Part shown: positions 8,093-16,414 of the stretch, in pieces
How positions within the stretch are numbered: position 1 is the first letter of the stretch
Layout: each line of letters begins with the position of its first letter
NCBI RefSeq assembly: GCF_025979885.1
Contig: NZ_CP110139.1
Span: forward strand, 3,239,501 to 3,303,500
Reading direction: 5' to 3'
Length of the DNA: 64,000 bases
DNA from: Hymenobacter sp. YIM 151500-1
GTDB lineage: Bacteria; Bacteroidota; Bacteroidia; Cytophagales; Hymenobacteraceae
Notes under the pieces: generated by a model
Databases searched by the model: none
What the model saw: the letters and a program-made list of their open reading frames with translations, nothing else
What the model was told of the DNA's origin: nothing
Position numbers and translations under genes: made by a program

Positions 8093-10753
8093 ATGAAAAA
8101 TTTTTCTATAGCTTTTCTGTGCGTTTTGCTATTTGTAGCAAATAGCGTCAAAGCGCAGTCTCCGGACCTGAAATGGGCGGGGATAAATGTGAATACCAAT
8201 GGTGATGGTTATTTCGACGTTCCTTATGTTACGGAAGCGGACAAGCAGGTTAATACGCTACAGCTCGGGATTGTCCGGATGGGGGTGAATCAGGTGGGTG
8301 GCAGAAACACGTCGGCCTCCTTTTCATGGACCATCAGGGACCGAGTTGTAGATACCCATTTAGCTGCCGGTTTAAGCATTCATGCCACGGTTTCCCCTGG
8401 TAGGGAAACTGTGGACAAAGGCAGCAGCACTGCCGAGTGGAAAAACAATTACCGAAATTTTTGCAGAAATATTTTCGCCCATTACAAGGGCAAAATATTT
8501 TACTATATAACGGAAAATGAACCTGACCTGATAGGTGATACATTTCCTCCCCAGCTTTGTGTGGAGATGCAGCAAATTGCCTTTGAAGAAGCCCGTAAGG
8601 TGGATGCATCGATTCGCATCGAGAGTGCACCGACTTCAAGCACGGGCAACAAAGGGTATCTTGAAGACATGATCAAGCTGGGCGTCACCAGGTATTGCGA
8701 TGTTATTGGCGTGCATACCTATGGTGCACAAATCAACGACGAATCCTGGTATGATCACCTCGGCAGGCCCTGGGAATACATGGCCGCCGCCAACGCGGCG
8801 TCCGGGTATCCGATACGGCCGGTGGCGAGCAGCGAAAGCGGCGCCTCTGCCTACTGGCCCGCAGATCGGGGGTTTGGGGGGGGGGTAGACGGCCGGGTAT
8901 GGCAGGCCCGTTGGTTCCGCCAAGCCTGGATCGCCCACAAACGCTGGGGGTATGACAGCCACCTGCTTTATAGCCTCACCCGTTCTGACGCGGGGGAGGG
9001 TTGGAACATAGCCAGGTGGAATGGGTCTGCGCTTGTCCCCTACCAGCCCACCTACGATGCCATAAAGTCTGCGTACAAACTCACGCCGTTTGCCAACGGA
9101 AACTTCGAGGCGGCCAATGACCGGGAGCTGGGCTGGGCTATTAACACCGGAGTAGAACAGGGAAACAGTACTCCGTTTGAGTGGGGCCGCATCACCTTTC
9201 CTACCAATGATGCCGCAAATTCACGTAATGGCAATGGCCATTGCCGCATGAACATGGACGGCGACGCTCCCAGCAAAGCCATAAATACCAGGAGAGTAAG
9301 ACGCGTTGCGGAAACGTTAACCCCGAACACTCTTTACACGGTTACCGCTTATGTAAGAATTACCGGGGGTGGTACGGCTACCCTCAAAGTTCAGGGGTTC
9401 GATAATCTTAATGGGGCAAAAGAAGTAAGTACTTCAACAAGTACAACCGGAGGCTGGCAAAAGCTGGAGGTTAGCTTTACACCTAAGCGTACGTGGGGAG
9501 TAATAACGCTGGAAGGCACGGGTACCGGTGCCGGCCGTATTATTTCTTGGGACGACGTTTCCATCTCAAATAGTACGCCCCCAACGATAAGTGCGCCGGA
9601 CTTGGTGGTAACGGACATCAGCTGGAGCCCGGCCAGCCCGGCCGTGGGCACGGCCCTCACCTTTAGCGCCACCATCAAAAACCAGGGCACCGCCGCCACG
9701 CCGGCCGGCGTCGTGCACGGGGTGGGCTTCTTTGTCGACGGCACTCAGGTCGGTTGGTCGGACAACTCCACCGACGCCCTGGCGGCCGGCGCCTCGCGCA
9801 CGGTCAGCGGCACGGGCCCGCTCTATACCCTGACGGCGGGCACGCACACGGTGGAGGCATTCGTGGATGACATCAACCGCATTGCCAACGAGAGCAACGA
9901 GACCAACAACAAGCTCACCGAAACGCTGACGCCCGGCACTGGCAGCGGCCCGTTCAGCGGCGTTTACAAGCTCACGGCCCGTCACTCAGGCAAGGTGCTG
10001 GACGTATACGAGGCCAGCCGGTCCGACGCGGCAAACGTGGTGCAGTGGACGGACCTGGGCGTGGCCAACCAGCAGTGGAAGATTGAGGCGGCCGGCGACG
10101 GCTACTACACGCTCACGGCCCAGCACTCGGGCCGACGCCTGGCCCTGGACCTGAGCGCCAGCACCAACGGCGGCCACACCGACGCCACGGCCGACGGCGT
10201 GCGCGTGTTCCAGTACGGCACCAACGCGGCCGGCAACCGCCTTTGGAAAATTGAGGCCACCGGCGACGGCTACTACACGCTCGTCAACAAGCGCTCAGGC
10301 AAGGTGCTGGACATCAGCGGTGGCCCCTCGGCCACGGGTAACGGGGCCAAGGCGCAGAGCTGGCGAAACGTGGGCGGCGCCAACCAGCAGTGGAAGCTGG
10401 ACAAGGTAGCCATCCCGGCCAGTGCCGCCAGCGCCAGTGTCGCCACGGCCGCCACGGCCAGCGCGGCCGAAGGCACTGCCACCAGCGCCGGCGCGGCCGA
10501 GGGCACGCGCTTGATGGCCTTTCCCAACCCCAGCCCCGACGGGCGCAGCACGCTGGCGCTGGAGGCGCGCCAGGCCCAGCGCGTGACCGTGTACGTGCAC
10601 AACCGGCAGGGCACCCTGGTGAGCATGTTCTCCGTCTCCTGCCAGCCCGGCCGCACCGACTTCCGCCTGCCTGCCACCTTGCCGGCCGGCACCTACTTCC
10701 TCAAGGCCGCCCTCGACGGGCAGCAGCAGCAGTTCACCCTCCAAGTAGAGTAA
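8093..10753 (+). CDS. Mosaic secreted glycoside hydrolase: barrel, CBM-like, CARDB, ricin lectin and T9SS domains
   Basis: The frame is open from 7934, but the ATG at 8093 gives a textbook signal peptide (MKNFSIAFLCVLLFVANSVKAQ) and is chosen, giving 886 residues. Residues 25-330 form a GH39/GH5-like barrel with TENEP (E143, candidate acid/base) and SSESG (E248, candidate nucleophile). About 333-498 resembles a CBM4/9 jelly-roll (FANGNFEAAND...SWDDVSIS). Residues 501-614 are a CARDB domain (APDLVVTDISWSP...NESNETNN), 621-772 a ricin-type trefoil, and 807-886 a T9SS sorting domain. Up to about 9590 the DNA is visibly AT-richer with different codon use; after it the GC content jumps to the local norm. 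This suggests a horizontally acquired catalytic half joined to native binding and sorting modules. A run of ten G lies at 8876-8885. Confidence 0.8.
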   Translation: MKNFSIAFLCVLLFVANSVKAQSPDLKWAGINVNTNGDGYFDVPYVTEADKQVNTLQLGIVRMGVNQVGGRNTSASFSWTIRDRVVDTHLAAGLSIHATVSPGRETVDKGSSTAEWKNNYRNFCRNIFAHYKGKIFYYITENEPDLIGDTFPPQLCVEMQQIAFEEARKVDASIRIESAPTSSTGNKGYLEDMIKLGVTRYCDVIGVHTYGAQINDESWYDHLGRPWEYMAAANAASGYPIRPVASSESGASAYWPADRGFGGGVDGRVWQARWFRQAWIAHKRWGYDSHLLYSLTRSDAGEGWNIARWNGSALVPYQPTYDAIKSAYKLTPFANGNFEAANDRELGWAINTGVEQGNSTPFEWGRITFPTNDAANSRNGNGHCRMNMDGDAPSKAINTRRVRRVAETLTPNTLYTVTAYVRITGGGTATLKVQGFDNLNGAKEVSTSTSTTGGWQKLEVSFTPKRTWGVITLEGTGTGAGRIISWDDVSISNSTPPTISAPDLVVTDISWSPASPAVGTALTFSATIKNQGTAATPAGVVHGVGFFVDGTQVGWSDNSTDALAAGASRTVSGTGPLYTLTAGTHTVEAFVDDINRIANESNETNNKLTETLTPGTGSGPFSGVYKLTARHSGKVLDVYEASRSDAANVVQWTDLGVANQQWKIEAAGDGYYTLTAQHSGRRLALDLSASTNGGHTDATADGVRVFQYGTNAAGNRLWKIEATGDGYYTLVNKRSGKVLDISGGPSATGNGAKAQSWRNVGGANQQWKLDKVAIPASAASASVATAATASAAEGTATSAGAAEGTRLMAFPNPSPDGRSTLALEARQAQRVTVYVHNRQGTLVSMFSVSCQPGRTDFRLPATLPAGTYFLKAALDGQQQQFTLQVE

Positions 10754-11263
10754 CAATTTAAGGGTGACATTCTAGTAGCGCGGGCTAGTTTCTCTGCATG
10801 AAGTAGGTGGAACTAGCCCTACTCTGGGTTGACAACTGAAGTAAGCTTTTGGCATAACATAGCAAGCATGGATACGGTGCGCGGGCAGCAAGCCGCGTGG
10901 GCATTGTGCACACGCTGAGCTGGCAGCCGTGGTTATGCTGGGCAATGAAATGGGTCGTGAGCAGATACTTGTGCTTCGGGCCTAGGGCAGCAAGTCGTAG
11001 GCTAGTAAGCCAATGCGCCCTGTACTAGCTAAGGTCACAAGGGAGATGAAGCCTGGTGCTGCGCAGCTACTAGCTATTGAAGCTCCCTTCAGGTGGCCAC
11101 CTGTTTCCGGCTTAGGGCCCTGTCTGGGTAACACCTCCGTTTGCTTGTTTTCGGCTGCTGCTTGCTAGCATAAGAATACTCTTCAGTTGCTCAGACTATG
11201 CCGGCTGCTCAGACAGATCCTTAAAGAACAAGCTTCGCGCTGGCTTTACTTCTCCTTCCGGCT
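10754..11263. other. Intergenic region, no gene seen
   Basis: About 510 bp between two + strand secreted-enzyme genes. No credible ORF is present. A 9-bp inverted repeat (GGGCTAGTT at 10782-10790, AACTAGCCC at 10811-10819) soon after the upstream stop could be a weak terminator. Several CTAG-containing words recur downstream. The remainder may hold the promoter of the 11264 gene or decayed sequence; nothing specific can be named. Confidence 0.4.
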
Positions 11264-13123
11264 ATGGTAACGGACCAACTTTCTTTCCTGAACAAGGCTT
11301 ATCCGTGTCAGTGGGGTTTAGCGGGTCGCCTAGCCGGTCTACTGCTGTTGGTGTTGGGGTTCCTTTCAGCGGGGGCCCAGAACTTCACCGTGCAGGGGCC
11401 AGCCATCTATGATCCTGCGGGCCAGGAATTCATTCCGGTGGGAGCCAACGTTAATGCCTTCAACTTTCAGGGCTGGGCCCGGGTGGGGCATTCCGCCGCC
11501 GAGCGCAACACATGGCGCGACTGCTGGAAGTTTAACTGCCTGCGGGCCAACCTGTACCTGTATGCGCCGCAGTGGCAGGGACAAACTACCGATAAACCCT
11601 TTTTCGGTAATGAAACCGAAGCATTCCAGCACTTCGACAATTTGGTCAACCTCTACACCCCATCCAAGATTGTGGTCATGTTTGAGGTGCATGACTTTAC
11701 TGGTACCTGGCCCACAGCCGCCCAGCAGACGGACCTGAAAAACTTCTGGAAGCAGATGGCCCTCCGCTACAAGAATAACCCCTACGTCTGGTTCAACATC
11801 ATGAACGAGCCAGGAGCTGAAAAACCGGTACCAGTGCGCTACCGCGACATTCACCGCGACGTGACTCAAGCCATCCGTGACCAGGGAGCCAGCAACGTCA
11901 TCATCGTCGACGGCACGCAATGGGGACAAGAGGCTCACACCTGGGACGACAAGCCCATTCCGGCCGACCACAGCGGGGTGCTTACGTACGGCCCGGCCAT
12001 CGTGAGCGGCTTCAGCAACGTAGCCTTCAACTTTCATCTGTACGACCAGTGGGTCAACAACTACACGCCTAAAACGACCAAGTACAACGACTACGTGGAC
12101 CGGGTGCGGGCCCTGAATCTGAGCATCTTTGTGGGCGAAGTAGGCAGCGTCGACACCGAAGCAACTAAACATGCCACCGAACTGGCGTATGCCGGTCTGA
12201 AAAGCAAGAAGGTTGGCATGTTGGCTTGGCACTATACTGGCGCCGATGAGTTCAAGATGACCGACGGCGGCTCGGGGAATGTTCTCAACAACTGCATCAT
12301 CCCAACCAACCTCACTCCGCTGCAAGGCCGCTTTTTCTGGAACGCCACCCACCAAGATGGCTTCGGTCTAGGCTATCAGGCTACTACCGTTGCTTCCGGC
12401 AACTTAGTGGTTAACGGCGGGTTTGAGAATAACCTGACGGCCTGGAGCGGAAGTACCGGCTCTGTATTGGTCACCACGAGCAACGTGCGTAGCGGAGGTG
12501 GCAGCAAAGCCCTGGCCGTTGCCAATGCCGGGACCTGGGTGCACAACAGTTTGTCGGGCTACGTGCCGGGCCAAGCCTACACTATTTCGGCCTGGGGCAA
12601 AGTAGCGGCTGATGGGCAACGCACCATCGTCGGCCTAAAAGGTAGCACTGGTGAACTGCAAATCCTAACTTTCACTTCAACAACCTACAGCCAGCAGCAA
12701 GCCACCTTAACCGTGCCAGCTGGCACTACTTGGCTGCAAGTATTCGTCTACCAGCCCGGGGCCGGCACCGGTTATATCGATGATATCTCGCTGACGACCA
12801 GCCTCGGTGGCATTCTGACGGCTAGGCACGCCACGACCCGCTCTACTGGCTCGGAAACGCTCCACGCATATCCCAATCCGGCCCATGAACAGCTAACGGT
12901 ACAATGCCGGCTGTGCTCCTCCAGCTTGGTGGAGTTGCGCCTGATGGACGCGCTGGGCCGCCTTGTGCGCCGCCAGACTCACCAACCAGTCGCTTCTTCT
13001 GGTTTGCACCAGCACGTACTGGACACGCGCGGCTTGCCGGCCGGCACTTACCTGCTCGAACTGCGAACCGCCAATGATACTACCAACCACCTGCAACGCC
13101 AAGTCGTGCTCCTTCAACCCTAA
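11264..13123 (+). CDS. Secreted GH5-type glycoside hydrolase with CBM and T9SS sorting domain
   Basis: A 619-residue protein from the ATG at 11264, with an N-terminal hydrophobic segment ending LSAGAQ (about 39). Residues 42-370 are a GH5-type (beta/alpha)8 barrel resembling endo-mannanases and cellulases. It has the acid/base in NIMNEPG (E182), a conserved His/Tyr region FNFHLYDQW and the nucleophile in FVGEVGS (E292). Residues about 381-513 form a CBM4/9-like jelly-roll (LVVNGGFENN...GYIDDISLT). Residues about 530-619 are a T9SS domain (HAYPNPAHEQ) of a different subtype from the two neighbours. It probably hydrolyses a beta-linked hexose polymer outside the cell; the subfamily and substrate are inferred, not shown. 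A sorting-domain relic follows its stop codon. Confidence 0.85.
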   Translation: MVTDQLSFLNKAYPCQWGLAGRLAGLLLLVLGFLSAGAQNFTVQGPAIYDPAGQEFIPVGANVNAFNFQGWARVGHSAAERNTWRDCWKFNCLRANLYLYAPQWQGQTTDKPFFGNETEAFQHFDNLVNLYTPSKIVVMFEVHDFTGTWPTAAQQTDLKNFWKQMALRYKNNPYVWFNIMNEPGAEKPVPVRYRDIHRDVTQAIRDQGASNVIIVDGTQWGQEAHTWDDKPIPADHSGVLTYGPAIVSGFSNVAFNFHLYDQWVNNYTPKTTKYNDYVDRVRALNLSIFVGEVGSVDTEATKHATELAYAGLKSKKVGMLAWHYTGADEFKMTDGGSGNVLNNCIIPTNLTPLQGRFFWNATHQDGFGLGYQATTVASGNLVVNGGFENNLTAWSGSTGSVLVTTSNVRSGGGSKALAVANAGTWVHNSLSGYVPGQAYTISAWGKVAADGQRTIVGLKGSTGELQILTFTSTTYSQQQATLTVPAGTTWLQVFVYQPGAGTGYIDDISLTTSLGGILTARHATTRSTGSETLHAYPNPAHEQLTVQCRLCSSSLVELRLMDALGRLVRRQTHQPVASSGLHQHVLDTRGLPAGTYLLELRTANDTTNHLQRQVVLLQP

Positions 13124-13127
13124 GTAG

Positions 13128-13200
13128 CTGCCCACCGGCACCTATCACCTGCGCGCCACTCCCGACGGCGCCCTCAGCACTTTACTTGAAAGTTTAGTAG
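13128..13200 (+). pseudogene. Remnant of a T9SS sorting-domain C-terminus
   Basis: Starting 4 bp after the stop of the GH5 gene, one frame reads LPTGTYHLRATPDGAL, closely matching LPPGTYYLRATPDGTP at the end of the 5026 gene. After a frameshift the sequence continues as QHFT, comparable to PHYFTL. No start codon or upstream domain is present. It is best read as the tail of a deleted secreted protein, or of an older C-terminus of the GH5 gene itself. Confidence 0.7.
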
Positions 13201-13227
13201 TTCCTTTCACTCTTAACCAGCATTTGT

Positions 13228-14475
13228 ATGAACACGCACACAAGCATTCCGGCCAGCCGCCTCTTAGGCTGGCTTCTGCTCGGCACCGCGGCCACGCTGG
13301 CTTCCTGCCAGAAGCAGGAAGAAGTAGTAGCGCCCCAGATGCAGGAATCTACCAGCAAGGCCGAAAACATCGGGGCCGCCGCCGGCGCCCTGGCGTACTG
13401 GCCCCTCGATGGCAGCGCCGCCGACGCCAGCGGCAGCAGCTCCGGCACGGTGGTGGGCGCCACCTTCGAAGCCGGCATCAGCGGCCAGGCCCTGCGGTTC
13501 GACGGCAACGACTACGTCAACGTTCCGGCGGGCCGTGCCTACAGCCCCGATGGCTCCATATCCGTCTGGGTGAAAACCACCCAGACTACGGCGGGGCGCC
13601 TGGTTTTCAACACGCAAATTAGCCCGAACGAAGGCACCACGGACGCCATGTTCCTGGGCCTGACTGACGGGAAGCCCCAGCTGTTTTTCGGCGGGGCCCC
13701 GAGCTTCGACCCCCGCCCCTTTTCGCTGGTGGGCAACCGGCGCGTCAACGACGGGCAGTGGCACCACGTGGCCGCCACCTGGGCCCTGAACCCCGTAGAG
13801 GGCTTCCGGGCTACCCGGCTCTACGTAGATGGTGCCCTGGTCGTCAATGATGATGATGGAACGGGCCCTGACGCTGATGGCTCCACCCTGGCCGACCCCC
13901 TGGCCGGCAGCTTCGATTTCAGCCGGCCCATCCGCCTGGGCGCTTCCCCTACTTCAGCCGCTTTTTTTGTAGGGTCGCTGGATGATGTCAGCATCTATAA
14001 CCGCGCGCTGACCGCCGCCGAGGTAACGGCCCTGGCTGCCCGGCCTGCTACTCCGGCTCCGGTGGAATACATCGTCGACAACCAGGACGCGGGCTTCGGC
14101 ACGACGGGCACCTGGACCACCAGCACGGGCCTGCCTGGCTTTGCCGGCCGCAATTACCTGCACGACGGCGACGCGCTGGCCAGCCCCGGCAAGGCCGCCA
14201 CCTGGGCCTCGCCCATCACTACGCCCGCCCGCGCCGGCACCTACGCCGTGTACCTGCGCTGGACCAGCGCCGCCGACCGCCCGGACGCGGCTCCCGTCGA
14301 AGTCAACTACCAGGGCGGCCTGGCCCAACTCACCGTCAACCAGCGCCAGCGGGGCGGGCAGTGGGTGCTGCTCGGCACCTGGCCCTTTGCTCCGGGCAGC
14401 GGCGACTATGTGCGCCTGTCTGCCACCGACGCCGGCTTCACCATCGCCGATGCCGTTCGCTGGGTGAAGCAGTAA
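13228..14475 (+). CDS. LamG-domain lipoprotein with golvesin-type domain
   Basis: A 415-residue predicted lipoprotein from the ATG at 13228. The signal sequence ends in a lipobox with Cys about 29 (LASCQ). Residues about 55-272 form a LamG/concanavalin-like sandwich (YWPLDGSAADASG..., QALRFDGNDYV..., IYNRALTAAEV). Residues about 280-415 are a golvesin C-terminal-type domain, very similar in protein and DNA to residues 649-783 of the beta-helix protein at 5026. There is no catalytic domain and no sorting domain, unlike its neighbours. It most likely acts as a surface-anchored glycan-binding partner of the secreted enzymes. It closes the cluster on the + strand. Confidence 0.82.
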   Translation: MNTHTSIPASRLLGWLLLGTAATLASCQKQEEVVAPQMQESTSKAENIGAAAGALAYWPLDGSAADASGSSSGTVVGATFEAGISGQALRFDGNDYVNVPAGRAYSPDGSISVWVKTTQTTAGRLVFNTQISPNEGTTDAMFLGLTDGKPQLFFGGAPSFDPRPFSLVGNRRVNDGQWHHVAATWALNPVEGFRATRLYVDGALVVNDDDGTGPDADGSTLADPLAGSFDFSRPIRLGASPTSAAFFVGSLDDVSIYNRALTAAEVTALAARPATPAPVEYIVDNQDAGFGTTGTWTTSTGLPGFAGRNYLHDGDALASPGKAATWASPITTPARAGTYAVYLRWTSAADRPDAAPVEVNYQGGLAQLTVNQRQRGGQWVLLGTWPFAPGSGDYVRLSATDAGFTIADAVRWVKQ

Positions 14476-15310
14476 GGCAACCAGCCGCCGGTCCGGTTGC
14501 GTGTCGTGATTGGGCCGGCCGCGCTAGCGCCGGCGGGTTCCCGTATGGCACTCCAGATGGCCTGTACGCCGCCACATACCGCCATAAGCGCGTGTGCCGG
14601 TCATAGCCGTCAGCGTAAAGGTGCGCCAAGGGACGGGTAGCAGTAGCGACCCGCGTCGGAAGCGGAAGAAAATCACGTGGCCACTGGCATGGAGCTTCTG
14701 CCATGGGGGCTTCCATGGCGCGTTCCGCGTCTTCGGCGCTAAGCGTGTGACCGAACCTAGGAAAAAGCCCGTTGACGTTGACAGCCATGGCTACCGTACG
14801 CTATGGCGAAGCTTCGAGCACGGATGAAACAGCTAGCTGTTGCCAGCGACAGGCACCTGCCGGACATCATAGCGCGGTTGAAGGCGTTGCGGCGCCGGCG
14901 CAGCAGGAAGACGAAGAGTTTCTGGCAGCCAGCGCAAAGCCACCCTCGGCGTAACTAAACAGACTAGGCGTATCACGTATGCCGAAAGCATTTCCTGCAC
15001 CAGCTCAGTAAAGCCTGTTATGCACTGCTACGTCAAAACGCGGTTTGTGAAAAGCAGCTGAGCGTCTTAGAAGCCCACTCCGACCCGCCAAAGCGTTTTT
15101 GGCTACACAGCTACCGCTGAAGCAGTAGCGGCTTGACACAAAAAGCGCCTCTATTGCTCAGAAAATCCATGACTGGCGCTAGCAAGCTTATCAGGAGCCA
15201 CAACGAGATTGTGTTCTACGAAAGCGACGAGGGACCTGCTGCTAAGCAGCCCCCTGGCTTTTGCTGCTCCTGATGAGCATAGCTCAACGCACATTCTGCA
15301 AACCCGCGAA
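14476..15310. other. Long intergenic region with possible decayed coding sequence
   Basis: About 835 bp with no convincing intact gene. One short stretch, about 14975-15123, reads as a protein-like frame without a good start (LHQLSKACYALLRQ...PPKRFWLHSYR, then stop) and may be the end of a decayed gene or transposase; I cannot name the family. A 9-bp inverted pair (ATCAGGAGC near 15190, GCTCCTGAT near 15265) lies further right. Insertion-element decay is possible but unproven. Confidence 0.35.
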
Positions 15311-15360
15311 AACACACGAAAAACGGCTTGTTCAGTCGAGCAAGCCGTTTTTCGTGTGTT
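15311..15360 (-). terminator. Strong bidirectional-type terminator downstream of the LOG gene
   Basis: Two perfectly complementary 20-base arms (15311-15330 and 15341-15360) flank a 10-nt loop. The arms carry A5/T5 tracts internally, so the hairpin can act in either direction. It lies 21 bp beyond the stop codon of the minus-strand LOG gene. Confidence 0.85.
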
Positions 15361-15380
15361 ATAACCACAGCTGACTTGAA

Positions 15381-16244
15381 TCAGAAGTTGGGCGAAAGCA
15401 GATACTTGCTGTAGAAGTCGTCGATGATTTTCACGGCCGAAGCGGCATCGTCCACAATCTGCACTAGGTGCAGGTCTTCGGGGGAGATGTTGTGCTCCTC
15501 GTGCAGCATCACGTCCTCAATCCACTTAAACAGCCCGTTCCAGTAGGCCGAGCCCACCAGCACGATAGGGAAGCGGCCGATTTTCTTGGTTTGAATCAGG
15601 GTAATGGCCTCGAACAGCTCGTCCAGGGTGCCGAAGCCGCCGGGCATCCCAATAAAGCCCTGAGCGTACTTCACGAACATCACCTTGCGCACAAAGAAGT
15701 AGTCGAAGTTGATGATTTTGTCGGGGTCGATGTAGATGTTGTGGAACTGCTCGAAGGGCAGCTCAATGTTCAAACCCACCGACTTGCCGCCCTCCGACCG
15801 GGCACCCTTGTTGCCGGCTTCCATAATGCCGGGGCCGCCGCCCGTAATCACGCCGTAGCCGTGGCGCACCAGCTTGGCCGCAATTTCCTCGGCTACCTGG
15901 TAATAGGGATTTTCGGGCTTGGTGCGGGCCGAGCCGAAGATGCTCACGCAGGGGCCAATCTTGGTCAGCTTCTCGAAGCCTTCCACAAACTCGGCCATCA
16001 CCTTGAAGATCTGCCAGGAGTCGGCAATCTTGATTTCGTTCCAGTCTTTGTCGACAAAGGCCTTGCGGATGCGCTGCTCATCGTCGAGCTGAATGGTTCG
16101 CTCGCCGTGAGTTTGCTCGCGCAGGTCGCTGATGGTCTTGACTTTATTGTCGTTGACGTTGGGTTGCACGATGGTCTGGCCGCTGCCGGCATTCAGCACT
16201 TCGTCGGCCACTTTGGTGCGGCTGGTTTTTTTAAGCTTCGACAT
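15381..16244 (-). CDS. LOG family protein (putative cytokinin riboside 5'-monophosphate phosphoribohydrolase)
   Basis: A 287-residue protein using the ATG at 16244 (MSKLKKTSRTKVADEV); an upstream extension in frame is unlikely. It has both LOG motifs: GGGPGIMEAGNKGA (135-148) and PGGFGTLDE (201-209). It belongs to the TIGR00730 family, often mis-annotated as lysine decarboxylase. LOG proteins cleave nucleoside 5'-monophosphates to base and ribose 5-phosphate; the physiological role in Bacteroidota is unclear. The N-terminal 55 residues are a charged extension. Transcription probably starts at the TACTTTTG box at 16374-16367, leaving a leader of about 115 nt. The strong hairpin at 15311 ends the transcript. 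Confidence 0.9.
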   Translation of the reverse strand: MSKLKKTSRTKVADEVLNAGSGQTIVQPNVNDNKVKTISDLREQTHGERTIQLDDEQRIRKAFVDKDWNEIKIADSWQIFKVMAEFVEGFEKLTKIGPCVSIFGSARTKPENPYYQVAEEIAAKLVRHGYGVITGGGPGIMEAGNKGARSEGGKSVGLNIELPFEQFHNIYIDPDKIINFDYFFVRKVMFVKYAQGFIGMPGGFGTLDELFEAITLIQTKKIGRFPIVLVGSAYWNGLFKWIEDVMLHEEHNISPEDLHLVQIVDDAASAVKIIDDFYSKYLLSPNF

Positions 16245-16366
16245 GAGCTTCAGAGGTAAGGCGGCGCGGGCAGCCGGCTGTTGCCGGCCCCCGGTGGGGT
16301 AAGCCCCGCGCCGGGTAAACAAGAAAATAATAGGCAAAAAGAAAGCCGCCCACGGAAGAAGGCGAC

Positions 16367-16374
16367 CAAAAGTA
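16367..16374 (-). promoter_or_regulatory. Bacteroidota -7 box for the LOG gene
   Basis: On the minus strand this reads TACTTTTG, a perfect TAnnTTTG match. A TTG lies about 16 nt further upstream within the palindrome GTTAACAATTTGTTAAC (16386-16402). That palindrome would overlap the -33 element and could be an operator. Inferred from consensus only. Confidence 0.6.
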
Positions 16375-16414
16375 ACGGCCCGCAAGTTAACAATTTGTTA
16401 ACATCAAGTTAAGA

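Noticed and set aside
10754..11263. Possible tRNA or small RNA in the spacer
   Set aside because: No cloverleaf pairing or CCA end could be found by eye; only a weak inverted repeat.
15381..16244. Lysine decarboxylase
   Set aside because: The PGGxGTxxE and GGGPGIMEA motifs are those of LOG phosphoribohydrolases; the decarboxylase label is a known misannotation.
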